A DNA stretch of 11,386 nucleotides from Acidocella sp. (GTDB lineage: Bacteria; Pseudomonadota; Alphaproteobacteria; Acetobacterales; Acetobacteraceae): positions 1 through 11,386 of the forward strand of contig JAQUAC010000046.1 of the NCBI GenBank assembly GCA_028687415.1. Direction: 5' to 3'. The position numbers and the translations under genes were made by a program. Position 1 is the first letter of the stretch. Each line of letters opens with the position of its first letter. Positions 9,135-11,386 of this stretch are shown here, piece by piece. The notes beneath the pieces were generated by a model, which was not told the origin of the DNA, did no database searches, and saw only the letters and a list, made by a program, of their open reading frames with translations.

Positions 9135-9623
9135 ATGAAACGCAGGGCGATGTTGCTTGCGGGTATTGCTCTGGCCATGGCCGGGCGGGCGCGGGCAGCG
9201 CCGTATGAGGTGACGCATAGTGATGCGGAATGGCGCAAGCTCCTGACGCCGGGGCAGTATGACATTTTGCGGCGGCAGGGCACGGAGCCGGCGTTTTCCA
9301 GCCCGCTGCTGAATGAGCATCGCGCCGGTGTTTTCGCCTGTGCCGGATGCGCGTTGCCGCTATTCTCGTCCAGAACGAAATTCGACAGCGGCACAGGCTG
9401 GCCGAGTTTCTACGCGCCGCTGCCGGATGCGGTGCTGACCTCGGATGACACATCGCTGGGTATGGACCGCACGGAGGTGCATTGCCGCCGCTGCGGCGGG
9501 CATTTGGGGCATGTGTTCCCGGATGGCCCGCCCCCGACGGGGTTGCGCTATTGCATGGATGGGTTGGCGCTGGTGTTCACGCCTGCTCCTGCCGCTCCTG
9601 ATGATACACGAACGACTCATTGA
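9135..9623 (+). CDS. msrB: Exported peptide-methionine (R)-S-oxide reductase MsrB
   Basis: MsrB reduces the R-epimer of methionine sulfoxide in oxidised proteins. The 162-residue protein starts with a signal peptide: a KRR n-region, a hydrophobic core at about 5-17 and an ARA cleavage site before Ala22. It therefore probably acts in the periplasm. The twin arginine makes Tat export possible, but the +2/+3 positions do not fit the Tat consensus well. The SelR domain (about 30-150) has zinc-binding pairs Cys69/Cys72 (CAGC) and Cys117/Cys120 (CRRCGGHLGHVF). The catalytic Cys140 is in GLRYCMDGLAL, where the usual Asn after the catalytic Cys region is Asp. The position that often holds the resolving Cys (FDSGCGWPSF) is Thr87 (FDSGTGWPSF), a common variant. 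ATG at 9135 follows AGGGAG by 8 bases; the longer frame from 8964 overlaps the ferredoxin gene and hides the signal peptide. The 3' end overlaps the convergent oxygenase gene by 47 bases. Confidence 0.95.
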   Translation: MKRRAMLLAGIALAMAGRARAAPYEVTHSDAEWRKLLTPGQYDILRRQGTEPAFSSPLLNEHRAGVFACAGCALPLFSSRTKFDSGTGWPSFYAPLPDAVLTSDDTSLGMDRTEVHCRRCGGHLGHVFPDGPPPTGLRYCMDGLALVFTPAPAAPDDTRTTH

Positions 9624-10602
9624 TCTTGTCCAGCAGGTGCTGCCCGGCCGTGGTGGGTTTGTATTTGGGCGCTTCGCCCGGTTGCAGGCAGGTGGGCAAA
9701 CATTCCACCGGCGCGTAGAAATCGGGGTCGAAGAAGAAGGGCAGCGAGTAGCGCTCACGGCCTGAGATGTTGATGACGCGGTGCGGGTTGGACTGGAACG
9801 CGCCGTTGGTCCAACGCTCCATCATGTCACCGATATTAACCACGAAGCTGCCCGGTATGGGCGGCGCGTTCAGCCATAGTCCGGCGCGGTTTTGCACTTG
9901 CAGGCCGCCGGAAGCGTCCTGGTTCAGCAGGGTCAGGCAGCCGTAATCGGTGTGCGCGCCGGCACCCAGCCGGGCCTCGGTGATGCGCCCGGTCTGCGGC
10001 GGGTAGTGCAGGGGGCCGAGCGTGGTCATGGTTATGCCCAGCCAGGGCTCGAAATAGGTTTCGGCAAGCCCCAGCGCCAAGGCGAAGGCGCCGAGCAGTT
10101 TGCGGCCCAGGGTGACCAGACGGTCGTAATAATCCTGCATCACCTCGCGCCAGCCGGGCAGGGCGGGCCATTGGTTGGGGCCGTGCAAAGGCAGGCCCGC
10201 CAGCACGCGCGGATGGGTGGGGGGCAGGTCGCGCCCGATCTTGTAGCCCTCCTTCAAATCCCCGGCGTGCCGTTGCTTCGCCGGGTCGAGATTCTCGCCG
10301 CCCAGCCGGAACCAGCCGCGATGGCAGGGGGAGTGCTCGATGGCGACTTTTTCCTTTTCGGCCTCGGGCAGGGCGAAGAAGCGCTTTGCCTCGGCATAGA
10401 CCTGGGCGATGAGCGCCTCCGGCACGCCGTGGCCGGTGGCGTAGAAGAACCCGATCTCGCGGCAGGCATGACCGATGGCGGCAACGGTTCCGGCCTTTGC
10501 CGCGGTGTTGGCGAGCAGGGGGGCGATGTCGATGACCGGAATCTCCGTGCGGGCGAGGTGCGCGCCGCGCAGGCTGGGGTCGAGCTGTATGGTCTCGGGC
10601 AT
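9577..10602 (-). CDS. Fe(II)/2-oxoglutarate-dependent oxygenase, isopenicillin N synthase-like
   Basis: This 341-residue protein belongs to the isopenicillin N synthase/flavonol synthase-like group of non-haem iron oxygenases. It has an N-terminal DIOX_N region (about 20-130; IPVIDIAPL and REIGFFYATGHGV) and a C-terminal double-stranded beta-helix domain. The iron ligands are visible as His217 and Asp219 (AHTDYGCLTLL) and His274 (SNPHRVIN). Arg284-Tyr-Ser286 (RYSLPFFF) is the usual 2-oxoglutarate carboxylate clamp. The family hydroxylates, desaturates or cyclises small molecules; the substrate cannot be told from sequence, and bacterial members of this group are mostly uncharacterised. ATG at 10602 fits the start of homology but has no visible Shine-Dalgarno sequence, and a promoter-like pair sits so close that the transcript may be leaderless. 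The 3' end overlaps msrB by 47 bases. It is divergent from the FGGY kinase over 48 bases, which may hint at a shared regulator. Confidence 0.93.
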   Translation of the reverse strand: MPETIQLDPSLRGAHLARTEIPVIDIAPLLANTAAKAGTVAAIGHACREIGFFYATGHGVPEALIAQVYAEAKRFFALPEAEKEKVAIEHSPCHRGWFRLGGENLDPAKQRHAGDLKEGYKIGRDLPPTHPRVLAGLPLHGPNQWPALPGWREVMQDYYDRLVTLGRKLLGAFALALGLAETYFEPWLGITMTTLGPLHYPPQTGRITEARLGAGAHTDYGCLTLLNQDASGGLQVQNRAGLWLNAPPIPGSFVVNIGDMMERWTNGAFQSNPHRVINISGRERYSLPFFFDPDFYAPVECLPTCLQPGEAPKYKPTTAGQHLLDKINESFVYHQERQEQA

Positions 10603-10609
10603 GGGGTGG

Positions 10610-10638
10610 ATGCTAGTCTTGGGGGCAGATCGTTTCCA
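10610..10638 (-). promoter_or_regulatory. Candidate promoter giving a leaderless oxygenase transcript
   Basis: On the minus strand, TGGAAA (10638-10633) and TAGCAT (10615-10610) are 17 bases apart and match the sigma70 consensus at 4 of 6 positions each. The expected start, 6-8 bases beyond the -10, falls on or next to the A of the ATG at 10602. This agrees with the missing Shine-Dalgarno sequence. Visual evidence only. Confidence 0.35.
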
Positions 10639-10650
10639 GAGGTGCGCGTG

Positions 10651-11386
10651 ATGAAATTTCTCCTAGGCATCGACCTTGGCGCCGGCAGCCTGAAGGCGAC
10701 GGTCATCAACGATACCGGCGCGGTGCTGGGCGAGGCGAGCCGCCCGGTAACGACCACCATGCGGCATTTCGGCTGGTCCGAGCAGGACCCGGCGGAGTGG
10801 TTCGCGGCCCTGTGCGGCGCGGTGCCGGAGGCGGTTGCGGCGGCGGGAATAAAGCCCGGGCAGATCGCGGGCATTGGCGTTTCGGCTGGCGCGCATACCC
10901 CGGTGCTCACGGACGCCAAGGGCGTGGTGCTGCGCCCGGCGATCATGTGGAACGACCAGCGTGCCTCGGCTCAGGCCACGGCGCTGCATGCGGCGGCGGG
11001 GGAGCGGATTATCGCTACCGCGCTGAACCGCGTGAACCCGACCTGGACGCTGGCGATGCTGGCCTGGGTGAAGGAGAACGAGCCGGAGGTGATGGCCGAA
11101 ACAAAACGGCTGTATCTGGCCAAGGATTATCTGCGCTTCTGCCTGACCGGCACGTGGGAGACGGATTTCTCCGACGCCATCGGCGCGCTGCTGGCGGATA
11201 ACGCAACCAAGGACTGGTCCCCGGAGCTATGCGGGCTGATCGGGCTGGACATGGCGCTGCTGCCGCCGATTGTTTCCCCCAGCCAGATTGTGGGCGGGGT
11301 GACGGCGGAAGCCGCCGCGCATACGGGGCTGGCGGCGGGCACGCCGGTGGTGTGCGGCTCTAACGACACCACGGTGGAGTTCTTCG
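10651..11386 (+). CDS. FGGY-family carbohydrate kinase, xylulokinase-like (3' truncated by window edge)
   Basis: This is the N-terminal 245 residues of an FGGY sugar kinase, which transfers phosphate from ATP to a sugar or polyol; full-length members are about 480-520 residues. The first actin-like domain is clear: LLGIDLGAGSLKATVI with the phosphate-1 motif, GWSEQDPAEWF (about 41-51), LRPAIMWNDQRA (about 94-105), AKDYLRFCLTG (about 157-167) and TDFSDAIGALL. The second domain starts with PVVCGSNDTTVEFF, where Asp239 matches the catalytic base. The family resemblance is to xylulokinase. However, the SGQMHG substrate motif of XylB reads SAGAHTPV here (only the His, residue 82, kept), and the residue after the catalytic Asp is Thr rather than Asn. 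The substrate may therefore not be D-xylulose. ATG at 10651 has AGAGG about 8 bases upstream; an adjacent GTG at 10648 is also possible. It is divergent from the oxygenase gene. Confidence 0.9.
   Translation, partial: MKFLLGIDLGAGSLKATVINDTGAVLGEASRPVTTTMRHFGWSEQDPAEWFAALCGAVPEAVAAAGIKPGQIAGIGVSAGAHTPVLTDAKGVVLRPAIMWNDQRASAQATALHAAAGERIIATALNRVNPTWTLAMLAWVKENEPEVMAETKRLYLAKDYLRFCLTGTWETDFSDAIGALLADNATKDWSPELCGLIGLDMALLPPIVSPSQIVGGVTAEAAAHTGLAAGTPVVCGSNDTTVEFF

Noticed and set aside
9058..9453. N-terminal extension of the ferredoxin gene to 9453
   Set aside because: It runs antisense through msrB. ATG 9057 has a strong AGGAG and fits the family's length.
11127..11372. Minus-strand frame opposite the FGGY kinase
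   Set aside because: It lies inside a confidently recognised kinase domain and has no features of its own.

Overview
This window looks like chromosomal core-genome DNA from a GC-rich (roughly 64 %) alphaproteobacterium. Split glyQ/glyS glycyl-tRNA synthetase genes followed directly by ppdK, and the overall protein flavour, fit Rhodospirillales/Acetobacteraceae best, but that family-level placement is from memory and was not searched. Coding density is very high: there is no gene-free stretch over 150 bases and no transposase, phage gene, tRNA, rRNA or CRISPR array.

Layout from left to right. (1) The 3' half of a glycogen-debranching enzyme gene (glgX, +) converges on and overlaps mscL (-). 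(2) A 146-base divergent spacer with one imperfect hairpin separates mscL from accA (+), whose stop codon interlocks with that of a small unknown membrane protein (-). (3) After an 84-base divergent spacer comes the operon glyQ-glyS-ppdK (+): glyQ and glyS are joined by a TAATG stop/start overlap, and ppdK follows 11 bases after glyS behind a strong Shine-Dalgarno sequence. (4) A 125-base spacer holds GC-rich inverted repeats and a bidirectional rho-independent terminator shared by ppdK and a convergent thioredoxin-fold [2Fe-2S] ferredoxin gene (-). (5) The ferredoxin gene is divergent from an exported methionine sulfoxide reductase B (msrB, +), whose 3' end overlaps a convergent Fe(II)/2-oxoglutarate oxygenase (-). 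(6) The oxygenase is divergent, over 48 bases, from an FGGY-family sugar kinase (+) that runs off the right edge.

Functionally this is mostly housekeeping: glycogen breakdown, osmotic safety valve, first step of fatty acid synthesis, glycine charging, and pyruvate/PEP interconversion. These are joined by redox and repair genes (ferredoxin, MsrB) and an accessory oxygenase/kinase pair of unknown substrate. One possible logic in the central operon is that glycyl-tRNA synthetase releases AMP and PPi, which PPDK consumes when it runs towards pyruvate and ATP.

I did not find an evidently new multi-gene system. The items most worth a second look are the unknown two-cysteine membrane protein, a promoter candidate in the AT-rich 3' end of glyS, the possibly leaderless oxygenase gene, the altered sugar pocket of the FGGY kinase, the exported MsrB without the usual resolving cysteine, and the interlocked 3' ends of three convergent gene pairs.
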